Part shown: in pieces, positions 23,101 through 34,367 of the stretch
Layout: each line of letters opens with the position of its first letter
How positions within the stretch are numbered: position 1 is the stretch's first letter
Assembly: GCF_029168945.1 (NCBI RefSeq)
Contig: NC_083602.1
Span: 26,895,323-26,959,322 of the forward strand
DNA: 64,000 nt
Source: Cannabis sativa
Lineage: Eukaryota > Streptophyta > Magnoliopsida > Rosales > Cannabaceae
Reading direction: 5' to 3'
Translations under genes and position numbers: made by a program
Notes under the pieces: generated by a model
What the model saw: the letters and a program-made list of their open reading frames with translations, nothing else
The model's database searches: none
What the model was told of the DNA's origin: nothing

Positions 23101-25664
23101 GGTTGAACATAATATGCCATGCCTTGTACTTTCTCTATTGTTCTCTTTGTTTACAGAAAAATTTTCTCCTTCCTTTCAGCGATCGCTTGCTCAAACCCTT
23201 GTTCGGTCAGCATCTGGCCTGAGTAATCTGGAGTTATCAAACCAGTAAGTTTTCCTTTTTCTAAACTATAAAATTTGATCTTGTCAAAGTGTAGATGTAA
23301 TTTAATTGTAAATGTTAATGTATGTCTACTATTTCTTCAAAGGTATGTAAGGAATCTCATGGGTCATATGACAACATATTTTGTGGAACTTTCAACAAAG
23401 AATGACTTCAAAAGTGTTGCTCAACAACCAGATATAATCCATTCGGTGAGGATAAAAGACTTGAGATAGATTCATTAGCTAATTCCTATTCAAGAATAAC
23501 ATAATATTCAGCATCCTTTAGGTCAGCTGCTTATTGGAGCGGCTTCGTGGAGCAGCTAATGCCTCAGAGCCTCGAACACAGAAAGCAATCTATGAGTTGG
23601 GATTCTCTGTAATGAATCCTATCTTAGTATTGCTTGATGTTTACAAACATGAGGTACTATTTGCACCATGAAAACTGATACTCTTGTGTAACTTTCTTTA
23701 TTCGTGGAAATTGCATTGAATTCTTCAGTTATTTTTCTTTGATCTTTGTATATCTTTGATTACTTAGGCTTATGGTTTGTTGGTTTCCTGCTCTAATCGT
23801 AATTGGACCTACTTCGTAATATGTTTGAATTTCTTGTCTCCTAAAAGATTGGAGGTTTCAGCAGGACTGTTGTTAAACATATAACTACGTATTTTCAGAG
23901 CCATCTGATAATCATAATTGGGACAAAAAACCAGTTTTCTTTACTCTTGAAAATACAAGTGACACCATGGGGATCCGCTTATTTGCGCTTATCTTTTAAT
24001 TTCTGATTAGTCTGCAGTTGTTTATCTGCTACTCAAGTTTGTTGTTGATTGGGTTGATGGACAAATAAGCTATCTAGAGGCTCAAGAAACTGCTGCTGTA
24101 GTTAACTTTTGCACGAATTTGATTCACCTTTACTCGTCGCACAATATTGGCAAGGTACTTTTCCTCTGTTTTCTTCTGAATATTAATTTGAAGCAAACAT
24201 CCATTGAAATAATATAAAATTAAAAGAAAAGGAAAGGAAATAAAAAACTGGTCAGGGATCCCATCCTAGATAGTCTCAATTCTGAACTATTAACTTAATC
24301 AAATTCTATCACTCATTTAGCTCTTTGTTATTCCAGATATCGATAAGTCTTTCAAGCAGTTTGCTAAGTGAAGCAAAAACTGACAAGTACAAGGATTTAC
24401 GTGCTCTTCTTCAACTCCTTTCTAATCTTTGCTCGAAAGATCTGGTATGGCTTATTTGTTGTTTGCACATAAAAGATTGTTGTTCACCCTACTTTCCAAA
24501 CTCTACCGTTCATGCTAAACATTCCATTGTAGGTTGACTTTTCATCTGATTCTGCTGATTCACCAGGCACAAATATATCTCAGGTAATTCGGATGTCATT
24601 CCTAAGACGATATTAATATATAGAATAGTTGGGGTTTGTCACTGATGCATTGGTGTTTGGCAGGTTGTATACTATGGTCTTCACATTGTTACGCCTTTGA
24701 TAACTTTGGACCTGCTGAAATATCCCAAGCTGTGTTATGATGTAAGATTGGATAGTATTTTGTTACAACAATGACGACGATTTTAATTCCATGGTGACAA
24801 TCTGCTAATATTTTTCTGATTGTGTTCTTGTGCAGTACTTTTCACTTCTATCACATATGCTGGAGGTTTATCCAGAGACAGTTGCAAAGCTAAACAAGGA
24901 GGCCTTTTCTCATGTAATTGGAACAATTGAATTTGGTCTTCACCATCAGGTACATCATATTGCATCCATTGTTATTGACTTAACCATTTTTATGAGAATT
25001 CTTATGTGTCTAAGGTTCTTGCTTTGGTCAAGAAAATAATAGAAACGGTTTCTTTATTATTTGTTAGGATACAGAAGTGATTGATATGTGTCTGAGATCT
25101 TTAAGAGCTATTGCTTCTTATCACTATGCGGATACAAATGGTGGTAGACTCGGTCTTGGCTCTAATGCTGCCGAAGGCATTTTAGGTCAATTCCTCCGTT
25201 CGTTACTGCAGTTACTCCTTTTCGAGGATTACAGGTAAACTTCCTGTACAAAATTCAGATGCACCAATTCTACTTGTTTCGCTATTAACAACAAAAGCTT
25301 TGTTTGTGACTTCAGCCCAGACCTGATCAGCAGCGCAGCTGATGCTCTTCTTCCGCTGTTACTATGCGAACAAACCCTTTACCAGGTACTTGATTTACTT
25401 ATTCCTATTTTTGAGTTATCCTCATATTTTCCTTATTGAAATGTATGGTTTTCTGAGTTGGTACTTGGCTTTCAGAGACTCGGCCACGAGTTAATAGAGA
25501 GGCAGCCAAATCCAACATTTAAATCAAGACTGGCTAATGCACTGCATTCTTTAACAAGTGCAAATCAGCTATCGTCAACCCTTGATCGTAAGAACTTTCA
25601 CATTTTCAGGAAAAATCTTAACAGTTTCCTGATAGAAGTTCGAGGATTTTTACAAACAAAATAA
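14127..25664 (+). CDS. XPO4: Exportin-4, nuclear transport receptor (32 exons)
   Basis: Exportin-4 is an importin-beta-family karyopherin built of HEAT repeats that carries cargo (eIF5A in animals) through nuclear pores with RanGTP. The predicted protein has 1144 residues, close to animal exportin-4. Coding exons: 14127-14219, 14711-14798, 15074-15182, 15391-15489, 15741-15783, 16640-16711, 16855-16950, 17067-17297, 17575-17758, 18320-18431, 18533-18619, 18770-18908, 19493-19589, 19693-19755, 19923-20032, 20495-20599, 20827-20900, 21431-21506, 21961-22152, 22287-22358, 23030-23101, 23180-23244, 23343-23445, 23522-23653, 24011-24154, 24337-24444, 24533-24583, 24664-24741, 24836-24949, 25068-25234, 25316-25385, 25476-25664. 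All use GT-AG and keep the frame. Landmarks are MQGFSEIGGSQDLAQLLSTM at the start, VRDAALSVTNRIIESDSE (exon 8) and the end SFLIEVRGFLQTK. No stops or frameshifts occur, so the gene looks functional. One or two exon edges could be off by a few bases. Confidence 0.92.
15818..16152. mobile_element. MITE-like inverted-repeat element in exportin-4 intron 5
   Basis: The ends are a near-perfect inverted repeat of about 32 bp: GAGTAATTTGTGGCATAAAT at 15818 faces GTATTTGTGCCACAAATTAC at 16131-16150. The inner arms also pair partly (15878-15935 with about 16040-16110), so the whole 335-bp unit can fold on itself. It encodes nothing. No clean target duplication was found, so the superfamily is not assigned. 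Confidence 0.65.
16230..16467. mobile_element. Tourist-like (PIF/Harbinger) MITE in exportin-4 intron 5
   Basis: It begins GGGTTCGTTTGGTACG and ends with CCAAACGAGTCC, imperfect inverted repeats that continue inward as runs of GTATTGTATT and its complement. It is flanked by TAA on both sides (16227-16229 and 16468-16470), the 3-bp duplication typical of PIF/Harbinger MITEs. A truncated relative starts at 30611. It has no coding capacity. Confidence 0.65.
20221..20305 (+). repeat. Relic duplicate of exportin-4 exon 16 in intron 15
   Basis: The segment ending in ACTGAAACTTTGGAAGAAAC and ATACTTATTGTTATTAATCA closely matches exon 16 (20495-20599), about 0.27 kb downstream. The match covers GAATTGATGATCAAACTGAA through ATCAC with scattered mismatches, including changes that break the splice context. 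The intact downstream copy keeps the frame with exons 15 and 17 and is taken as the real exon. Confidence 0.65.
20985..21165. mobile_element. Decayed small inverted-repeat element in exportin-4 intron 17
   Basis: An AT-rich core is bounded on the left by CCAGGGATGGAGGTAGC and on the right by GGGAGGGGCCAAGGCCCCCT and a short GC-rich tail. This resembles non-autonomous plant elements with GC-rich CAGGGGCGGAGCC-like ends, but the ends are too decayed to define a target duplication. Confidence 0.35.
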
Positions 25665-26140
25665 TGTACTTAGCAATATGTTCAGTCGTCGTGCAAAATC
25701 TTGAGAAAAATTAAAAATTAGAGGGATTTTTTACCCTAATTGTTTTTGTTCGTTAGTTTTTGTAAGGGAATGTACAAAAAAATTTTGTGGGGAAAAGGAT
25801 AGAGCTGTCGTAGGCCATTTGCTTTGCTCAAATTTATGATTGTGAATACTTCATTTGATTGCATTTGTATTAGATTGCAATTATTCAACGAAGAAAATGT
25901 TCATTGTTTCACTCTTAAGTAAATTCCTCTGTTTTGTGCAGTAGTTATGCATGGCTTTTTTTAATTCAAAATTGACAAGGAATTTCTTACTGTATTGCAT
26001 TATTTCTGCTCATTGAAATTGTCAATATAACCAGTTTCACAGAACATTACTACAACCACTTCAATACAATGAAAATGAAAATAAAAATTATAGTTTGAAT
26101 AAGGTTGTTGAAGTTTACAACTTGGTAATTGGTAAATTCA
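25665..26140. other. Convergent 3' UTRs of exportin-4 and the RRM gene
   Basis: The stop codons of two converging genes lie 476 bp apart. The space must hold both 3' UTRs. It is AT-rich with no other feature visible. Transcripts from the two strands may overlap here. Confidence 0.5.
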
Positions 26141-29100
26141 TCACTTGTGTAATATGCTCTTCTTGGAAAGCTTTGGCCTCTTTTGGGTATGGTGCTGCCA
26201 TAAATCAAGAAATAAAAAATAATGAGATCAGTGAATGGATTATTTAACAAACCAACTGGGGGTCAAATAAGAACAATTTGAACACAACAAAAGAGACCTC
26301 AAATGTATGTATACACATAAAAATGTATTACCTTATGTCTCTCTAAGGCATCGTAGTCTGTTCTCTCCTTCCAGTTGCTCTTGCGGAGTTTGATTGGTCT
26401 ATTGCCCACATATTTACCTGGAAAGAAACACTCATTTTGTAAACTACGCCTATCTGATGTACAAAGCTCAAAACAAAATCATGATCACTATAGTTTTCAT
26501 ATTATACATGTAAGTTTGTGTGATCGATCCAATTTCATGTGGTTAGAGGCAGGCAACGCATAACTATATTTTAACAGAATGTTACTAAAAAAGTAACAAT
26601 AAAAAACCTCATTTGAGTGCTCAGAATGATAAAACAAGAACAGATGGCTAAAAGAACAAGAATTTTCATATATATGGGGTTACATTGTGTAAATCCTTTT
26701 TATCCTTTCTTTAAAATAAAAAACCTCATTTGAGTGCTGAGAATGAAAAAACAAGAACAGATGGCTAAAACAACAAGAAATTTCATATATGGGATTACAT
26801 TGTGTAAATCCTTCTTATCTTCTTATCCTTTCTTTGATATATTAATAAATACATGTTAGTTATTAACCTTTCATTATTTATTTTCTTTTCTTTTTCTACA
26901 CGAAAAAAGATAGGCTAGAAAAAAAAAAAAAAGAATTTCTCACCATTCATTTCCTTCAGCGCAGCGGCAAGGTCAGTAGGGTTAGCAAAGCTAACAAATC
27001 CATAGCCCTTGGTTTTTCCAGTTCTTTTGTCTCTAACAACCTAAAAACAGTGTACAACATAATATTACTTCTAAAGTTGAATGATGAATCTAATACGAAA
27101 TTTAGTGCTGCATGCCAAAATTAACACAGAATTGTAGCACCTTGCTCATAACAAAAGTAGGAAACCAAATGCATGTGAGATACAACCATTAGACTAGAGT
27201 GTACAGTATTGAATGTCACGATCATGGTAATGATAATAACAATAACTTCAAAAGAAGTTTAACGTAAAATTTGGTCACAAAAATCCCACATCCTTTTGGT
27301 CATAGTTTAAAGTATTCCCAACAAAGTTTTACTCATAAGTAATCTATTGCTTAGTTTGATCTGAAACTCACCATTCAATTATTAGCATATGTGCTACCTA
27401 ATGAATTTACACAATCCATCAACTGCATACCCAAAATATTTGTCATTCAATCAATATCTTAAGTTTTTAGAACATTGAACCAAAACTTTCTTAATACTTT
27501 TTGCTTCTTCTTTTTCTATTACTTTTTATTCTTATCTTTTTCTTTTTTCTTTTATAATTAACTAACAGAATTCAAATATAAACAGATAATGCTACTAAAT
27601 TAAAATTTAAACTTCAAATCTACTGACCAAAATCACAAAATTCAGTACATTAAAAATGCATACCACAAAACATTTGTGTTCCAAAGTTTCCATAGTTCAA
27701 GATATTCATATATAATTTTGTGAATTGTAGACAATACCTACCTAAAAAATACAAAGCATTGATTGCTCTATGGGCTTCAAATAAAAATCTGAAGAGGAAA
27801 TGCACAAAGTTCATACCAAGAAAAAAATTGTCAATAAAAGAACAGCATGGATAAAATATTTTAAAATATATACTTACTTTAGCCATGTTAAAGGAAGGAA
27901 ATCGAGAAAATGCTTTCGAAAGAACATCATCATTCACCTCGTTTCCAAGATCACCACAGAACAAGCGATAATCATCTGCAATAACCCAGTGGAAATAAAA
28001 AGATATAAAAAAAAGGATCAAGACAAACTCATGAAAAGTGATAGCAAATAGACAGCTAAGGAGTAAGGTGCACCTCGTTCAAAAACATCAACAAAAATCC
28101 AAATGGTTTTCCTTTAACAAATGACATTTCAACAAATCTATTGAATTAGAAAAACTAAAAAATATTTAACAAGTCTTGTGCTGCCAAATCCACTACTCCT
28201 GGCATATTCAGTGCAAAAGACTTGGTCAGCACAAAACTTTCTACCCCCAGGAATTCTTAAGGATCAGTTAACCTCAGACCTACTGTAAGCTTGTGGGGAT
28301 AACAGCAATTATGGTCCCATTAGTATGACAATGTCGATGAACCAAAATAGAAGTATTTGTATTGTATCAACTAAGGATTGAATATTTCGCGTGTAGCAGC
28401 TTTAATTCTAGCTTAAGTGAAGTCAAATTCTTTCACTATTATCAATCAAAAAACTCTAATAAACTAATAGTGCAAGAAGCAAACAGACGCAAAAAAAGAA
28501 AAAAAAATTACTTTCTGGCCATTCAGCAAGCGTTGGATCCTCCCAACTCAGCCCAGCAGCTTTACGGGGAACAGCTTTCTTCTTAGCTTCTGCTTTGTGC
28601 TCGATTTCGCTGTTCGCAAGAGCAGCTTTCACGCTTTCAAGAGCTTCAGGCGTAATTGTCTGAGCATCCCTCTGAAATAATTGCTGGGCCTATACACCAT
28701 TATCACAAACCCAAGTATATATGAGCACGACAATTCCAGCACATATCCGATCAATACGAGTCAATAAAGTAGTGATGTTAACTTCAAATCCAACCCAGCA
28801 AATAGAAAACAGAAAACCCTCAATTTATGTTATAATTGAAAACGGGGGAGTAATATATACATAAGGACAAATATTGGTTTTGGTGCAAACCTGCTGGTAC
28901 TGAGGCAAGGTGTAAACACCGGCGACGGGAGCAGAGGCTGGATATACGGGAGCAACGACCGGCGGCGGGGCAGGCTGAGGCGCTACAGAGGCGTAAGGTG
29001 TGGGGTATTGAGAGACAGTCTGAGGTTGCTGGAGGTGAAAGGGTAAGGGGAAATAGGAGGAGCCATTGGCATAAGTGTACTGAGAAGAGGCCGCAGCAGC

Positions 29101-29160
29101 AGCAGCGGCGGCGGCGGCGGCGGCGGAGGAAGGAGCTGCGGAAGACGAATGACTCGCCAT
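26141..29160 (-). CDS. RBM42: RRM RNA-binding protein, RBM42 type (6 exons)
   Basis: The predicted protein has 260 residues. Minus-strand exons: 29160-28891, 28689-28512, 27975-27878, 27040-26944, 26417-26332, 26194-26141; all junctions are GT-AG and in frame. The N-terminus (MASHSSSAAPSS) carries a long alanine run encoded by GCN repeats, then a segment rich in P, Q, Y and A. A linker (ITPEALESVKAALANSEI, then GLSWEDPTLAEWPE) leads to one RRM with RNP2 (RLFCGDLGNE) and RNP1 (KGYGFVSF). The tail KYVGNRPIKLRKSNWKERT and the basic end KRPKLSKKSILHK are typical of RBM42 proteins, which bind RNA and act with splicing or stress-granule factors. The ATG at 29160-29158 is the first in frame; upstream codons lack ATG. 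It converges with exportin-4. Confidence 0.9.
26604..26838. repeat. Tandem duplication in intron 4 of the RRM gene
   Basis: A unit of about 115 bp beginning AAAAACCTCATTTGAGTGCT occurs twice in a row (about 26604-26716 and 26717-26838). Both copies share ACAAGAACAGATGGCTAAAA and TTACATTGTGTAAATCCTT. The second copy has small indels and an extra CTTATCTT. It lies in the intron between the fourth and fifth exons and does not touch coding sequence. Confidence 0.75.
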
Positions 29161-29566
29161 TGAAGGCGATGATGGAGACAAATCAATGGAGATAATAAGA
29201 TTTGGGAATTCTAGGGTTTCACAGATTTTTGAGAGAAAACGAATTCGTTTCGTGGAGAGTGATTATTTGATCATTAGAAACTTTCGAGAGTGATTGTTTG
29301 ATTTGGATTAGGATTTGTATTCCAGAAATTTCAATCACTTTTCCCTACAATTCTTTCTTTTTTTTTTCTTTTTCCTTTTGAAAATAAGGTGAACAATTTT
29401 ATTGATGAAGAAGTAAAATCTAAGGGCTATTAGTCTAGAGAAATGAAAATATAAGAAAAAGATATAGGAATAGAATTGAATAAAATTTAAAATGCATAAA
29501 TTATAAAAAAATTATTAAATTTTATTAGAATGGTCTTTTCTTCTATTTTAAAATGGAATTGTCATT
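29161..29566 (-). promoter_or_regulatory. Upstream region of the RRM gene
   Basis: This contains the 5' UTR and presumed promoter of the minus-strand RRM gene. No clear TATA box or other motif could be assigned. It ends at the target duplication of the MULE-like insertion, which places that element about 400 bp upstream of the ATG. Confidence 0.4.
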
Positions 29567-30452
29567 GGGAAATTTGATTTTCTATACTTAAAAATTAATT
29601 TTTTTTTTTTAAACCAATACATTTTACATTACAAAAAATATGACACTTTTTTCAAAACCCCAAAAATACCCCCCTCTATATACTTTGTCTCTCTCTCGGA
29701 CTGAACCAAAAACAAAATGCACATGGTCCGATGGTCAGACCACATGGTCCGATGGGGTCCGATCCCATCGGACCATGGGTCCGACCATCAGACCAATGTG
29801 CCTCTCTCTCTTCGTTTTCCTCAAACTGAAACAAAAAAAAAGCATATGGCCCGATGGTCGGACCACATGGTCCGATGGGTCCGATTGGTCGGACCCCATC
29901 GGACCATATGCTTTTTTTTTTCTCTTCGGTCCGAGAGAGAGAGACGAAGAGAGTGAGAGGGGGCGGTCAACAGTGGGTGGGTGGGTTTGAGGCTCACGGT
30001 GAGAGAGAGGAAGAGAGAGGGGGTGGGGGCGGTCAAGTGGGGCGGTCACGGTGAGAGAGAGGAAGAGAGAGGGGTGGGGGCAGTCAAGTGGGGCGGTCAC
30101 GGTGAGAGAGAGGAAGAGAGAGGGGGTGGGGGCGGTCAAGTGGGGAGGTGGTGGAGGTGAGCCGTGGTGGTGCGTTTGGGTCAGAGGTGGTCAGAGATGG
30201 TGGTCGAAGGTGGTGGTGCGGTCGAATGCTGGGTCGGAGGTGGTCGGAGATGGTGGTCGAAGGGGGTGGGGGCGGTCGAATGGTGGTGAGAGAGATAGAT
30301 GCAGAGAGTTTGAGGGAGGAAAGAGAAAGTGTTTGAGTTATGAGGGGGGTATTTTTGGGGTTTTGAAAAAAGTGGCATATTTTTTGTAGTTTAAAATGTA
30401 TTGGTTTAAAAAAAAAATTAAAAATTTTTAAGTATAGAAAATCAAATTTCCC
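29567..30452. mobile_element. MULE-like non-autonomous element with long inverted repeats
   Basis: The ends are inverted repeats of over 100 bp: GGGAAATTTGATTTTC at 29567 faces GAAAATCAAATTTCCC ending at 30452. The match continues through the T-rich run and the CAAAACCCCAAAAATACCCC block (complement near 30340-30362). The 8-bp TTGTCATT flanks both sides (29559-29566 and 30453-30460). Long TIRs with an 8-9 bp duplication point to the Mutator superfamily. The interior is GC-rich, with two palindromic blocks of GGTCCGATGG and its complement and a tandem repeat. Frames inside are low-complexity and not credible genes. Confidence 0.75.
29999..30151. repeat. 51-bp tandem repeat, three copies, inside the MULE-like element
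   Basis: The unit starts GGTGAGAGAGAGGAAGAGAG and continues through a G-rich part to GGCGGTCAC. Copies begin at about 29999, 30050 and 30101. The first two are almost identical and the third diverges at its end. The array is strongly G-rich on the plus strand. Confidence 0.75.
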
Positions 30453-30610
30453 TTGTCATTCTACCAAAATAGTAGAAAGGTCATTCCATTGGAATATATT
30501 CCAACACTTTAATATGAAACCAAACAAATAAATAGAATAAGATTGTTTCCTTTCCTTTTTATTCCATTTCATTACCTCCAACCAAACGCCACCTAATATT
30601 CTAATTCTAA

Positions 30611-30775
30611 GGGCTCGTTTGGTACGTCGCATTGTATTATATTGTATTGTAATATATTGGGTTGTATTGTATTGGATTGAATTGTATAATTTTAATACAA
30701 TACTATGGTTGGCATTGAATTGTATTAGTATGTTGTGTTAAATTATTACACAAAACCAACCATATCAGTGTGTGC
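30611..30775. mobile_element. Truncated Tourist-like MITE
   Basis: It starts TAA|GGGCTCGTTTGGTACG, like the MITE at 16230, and continues with the same GTATTGTATT-type runs. The matching right end (CCAAACGAGCCC) is missing; sequence from about 30776 on belongs to the leader of the LINE. Superfamily assigned by likeness to the complete copy. Confidence 0.5.
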
Positions 30776-31027
30776 GGTGTTAAAATCCTAAACAAGTTTT
30801 TCTTTCAAGTGAGAGTGTTCGAAGTCCAACTTGACAAAATATCAATCCTTTGCAGTATTCATCTCAAACTATTCACTGTGTTGATTCTTTGATGGTTTGA
30901 CCTTTCAAAACTCTTTAACCACCTTTCATCGACTTTACTTTGAAGCCTTTTCTTCAAGTTATCAGTTCTACTTTCTCGGTTAAGCTCTGAAATTTCCCTC
31001 TCAGCCACACTTGTCTTTGTGGCTATT
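30776..31027 (+). other. Probable 5' UTR of the LINE
   Basis: This is pyrimidine-rich, non-coding sequence between the truncated MITE and the ATG of LINE ORF1 at 31028. The 5' end of the LINE is not sharply defined. Confidence 0.4.
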
Positions 31028-32100
31028 ATGGGGGACAACCTAGGAAACTCACGTGAACCAAAGAATGTCAGCTCTGAATCTTTGAATGGGGCCCCTGAAG
31101 TAAATACGAATATTGATTCATCTCAACCACCCCAACATCCTGCGATGAACATGGAAATAAATGATGTTGCCACAAATGAGGGGTTGGTGGAGTCTCACTC
31201 CCAACGGTATATTTGAAAAGTCAAACAAAGACCTTGAAGTTTTACGCAGCAACTTCCTCGAATCCATGACTCTTGATTTGGAACCAAATTTTGAACTCAC
31301 TGCTGAAATCGTTAGTACGGGGGTGCTAGTCAGTTTCTTCGACGGTAAGGGGGTGTCCATGTCTAGATTAAAGGACATTCTCAATCAGATCTGGAAACTA
31401 AAGGCACATTGGAAATTTAAGACGATGAAGCCAGGTGTATGGGGCATTTTCTTTGACCTGCCTGAAGATTGTGCTGAGATTCTTCGTAATAGGCCCTAAA
31501 TTATCAATGAAAAACTACTAATCATTCGTGAATGGCTAGAGGATGGAGATTGGTTCAATGTAGATATGGGGAAGACAATCTTTTGGGTTCTTGCTTCTAG
31601 ATTGCCAACCCCTTATCTTAATGGAGTCAATACTCGTACGTTGGCTGCTAAAGCAGGGAGATTCGTTCGGAGTGATTTAGCAGATCAAAGAACCATTATT
31701 AGAAGAGGATTTTTAAAGTTCCAAGTTGAAATAGATACTTCTCATCAGCTTACGTCAAGGTTCTTCCTGGACATCAAGAGGGGAAGAAAGGAATGGATTC
31801 AATTTCGCTATCTCAAGCTGCTGAAGCTCTGTTACAACTGTGGTTATCTCAGACATGACAAAAAATCGTGTTTCCGACCAACATCCTTTGCCTATCCTCC
31901 ACAAGGTGCATCGGTTCCTGCTTACAGCCCTTGGATGAAGGCGGAATCAACGGTTTTTAGCTGTTCTAACACCCAAAATCAGCTTGAATATTTCAGAGAG
32001 GAAGATGGCCGGACTTCTTTGCCGACAAGAAGACCACCAGAGTCTGACTCGAGAAACAAGGAGAAAGGAAAGCGACTGGTCCATGAGAGATGCAGGGAGC
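31028..32100 (+). pseudogene. LINE ORF1, N-terminal part (DUF4283 and zinc knuckle)
   Basis: ORF1 of plant L1-type LINEs binds element RNA. The ATG at 31028 opens MGDNLGNSREPKNVSSES. A frameshift near 31190-31210 moves the reading to the frame holding a DUF4283 domain (GVLVSFFDGKG, PGVWGIFFDLPEDCAEIL). A stop at 31497-31499 interrupts it. The same frame resumes (IIREWLEDGDWFNVD, LTSRFFLDIKRGRKEW) to a zinc knuckle CYNCGYLRHDKKSC. At 32100 the frame is cut by an inserted LTR flanked by GGAGC. The remainder of ORF1 is at 42215 on. One frameshift, one stop and the insertion make it dead. Confidence 0.8.
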
Positions 32101-32479
32101 TGTTGGGAATAATTTACCAGGATTTAGATTTACTAATAAGTATGTTGAATTAACATCCTAAATATGAATTCTCTAAAACAATGAAAATAAACACATAAGG
32201 GTTTAAGAAAACCTTACATTGATTGCAGTGGAATATAATGACTCCTTCCGTTCAAGATCTCTAGCCCTTGATTGCTTTCTGTAGCAGAGCATTATCAAGA
32301 TCTGAACCTGGATCTCTTTCTCTCCTTCAGGTTTAGTTACCATCGTCTTACTCACTATGATTGAGTACTTGACTTGCTATGTGTGGGCATGGTACTCATT
32401 CACTATGGGTTTCGAATGTGAAGAACAATGAAGGAGGTTGAAATCACTAAGGAAGGAACTCTCTCATCTAGGTTGAAGA
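32101..32479 (-). mobile_element. Left piece of an old copia-family LTR (c1)
   Basis: It begins TGTTGGGAATAATTTACCAG and matches the 3' ~380 bp of the LTR family, read on the minus strand. It is cut at GAAGA (32475-32479) by element C and continues at 40701. Its own target duplication is GGAGC (32096-32100) against GGAGT (42210-42214), one mismatch. Its divergence from other copies marks it as one of the older insertions here. Confidence 0.8.
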
Positions 32480-34367
32480 TGTTAGAAATATTTTACCAGG
32501 ATCTAGATTTACTAACAGTATGTTTCATTAACATCCTAATATGAATTCTAAAACAATGAAATAAACACATATAAAGTTTAGTAAACCTTACATTGGGTGC
32601 AGCGGAATATAATGACTCCTTCCGTTCAGATCTCTAGCCCTTGATTCCTTTCTGTAGCAGAGCATCACCAAGATCTGAACCTGGATCTCTTTCTCTCCTT
32701 CCTTTGATGCTGATTCTCCTTCTTGTTGTTTGGAATCTCCTACAGTCTTACACACTATGATTGAGATACTACTTGATGTGTGTGGGCACTACTCTATCAC
32801 TCAAGGATTGAAATTTAGAGAAGAAAAGAGAAGGGAAGTGGTTTGGCCTATAGAGAAAAGAATAGGAGGCTCAACTTTCATCTGACAAAGTTAACAAAGT
32901 TAAGTGTGAATGAGAGCCATCACTATCTATTTATAGGTAACCACCTAGGTTTAAGTTAGAATTATTTGGCATTAAAATAATGAAAAAATAAATGATAAAA
33001 GCCTATAAGAGTGGCCGGCCATGGGCTTTGGATAATGGGCCTCACTTATGAAATTTTGCTGTTTTATCATTTCTGCATCTCATTTTCTCAAAAACGCCAA
33101 TTTTCCAATTCAACCATCTAAATGCCAATTCCTATTATTTAATAACTAAAAATTAATTATTAAATAATATTGTCATTTAATATATTTATTAATTAGACAT
33201 ATAAAGTCTCTTAATTAATAAATAAACCTAGAATCTCTTTTCTTTACAATTTCGCCCTTGCTTAGTGAAAATTCATAAAGTAGACATAGTCTAACTTTAG
33301 AATTATAATTGATTAATTAAAATCAATTAACTGAGTCTTACAAGCAGTATGGTCTCAACTAGTATGAGGACCATGGGCCTATATTTCCGAGCTTCCAATA
33401 AGTCGAACCGAATTTACCAAGTAAATTCCCAAACTTATTAATTCCTTATTGAATCCACACTTAGAACTTGGAATTGCACTCTCAGTCATATAGAACGCTC
33501 TATATGTTCCACGATATAGATACGTCATTAGTTATCCATTGTTATAGTCCTAATTTGATCAATGACCCTCTAATAGATGATCTACATTGAATAGGCACTA
33601 AGTTACCGTTACATCTTCAATGTATTTTATCCTTAAAACACTTAGCTCCGTATAAATGACATTTTAGCGAAGTGAAATGAGATCTCCACCATTTATCTCT
33701 GTTTAGCCAAGCTCGAAGGATATCATCGTTTCACTTCTAAATTCCTATAGAAGTTATAGACTCCATATTTATGTTAGCACTCCCACTCAATTATGCTATC
33801 ATGTTCCCAAAATGTACGTATCACCCTGACCCAAAAGTAGGCTTAACTAACAAATCAAAGAACATGTATAATACTCTTGAGATCGAACCTAACCATATCA
33901 GGATTAAGATCATTTGATCTAGGATCAATGGGTGATATTTAATTGAATAGATATTACGGTAAATTTTATATCTAATCAAAGTTCAATATCGGCCCCTTCC
34001 GATGTATACTCCATACATCCGATACTGGTAAACTTTGCCAATGCCCTAGAAAGGACATAACACTTATCCAAGGTGTAAGAATACATATCGCTGATTATAC
34101 CATGCCAGTCTAAATCTAGTGTTCTGACAAATCAGGGAATAAACTTTCGATCATATAATTAAGATTATATTCCACTGTGCTAACAACACTATAATCATTA
34201 ACAAATTCATATGTTCAAGATTTAAATAGAATTCATACATTATGTATATATAATCATGAAATAAATCATGTGAACCATGCAACATTAAATGTTATTTCTG
34301 ATCTTTATTAATAAGTAAATCTGATTATATTGAAATGGGTTTTATTTAGGGCACAATACCCAACAAA
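32480..34367 (-). mobile_element. 3' LTR of copia element C (1888 bp)
   Basis: It runs from TGTTAGAAATATTTTACC to CACAATACCCAACA and has a minus-strand TATAAATA box near 32925. The sequence after it, CTCCCACTTGCAC (a GTGCAAGTGGGAG purine tract on the minus strand), is a polypurine tract, making this the 3' LTR. GAAGA precedes it at 32475-32479 and follows the partner LTR at 40701-40705. Confidence 0.85.

Noticed and set aside
27650..28021. Open frame of 123 codons on the minus strand
   Set aside because: It is exon 3 of the RRM gene (27878-27975) extended into both introns.
29640..30389. Several overlapping frames of 60-134 codons on both strands
   Set aside because: They are low-complexity translations of palindromes and G-rich tandem repeats inside the MULE-like element.
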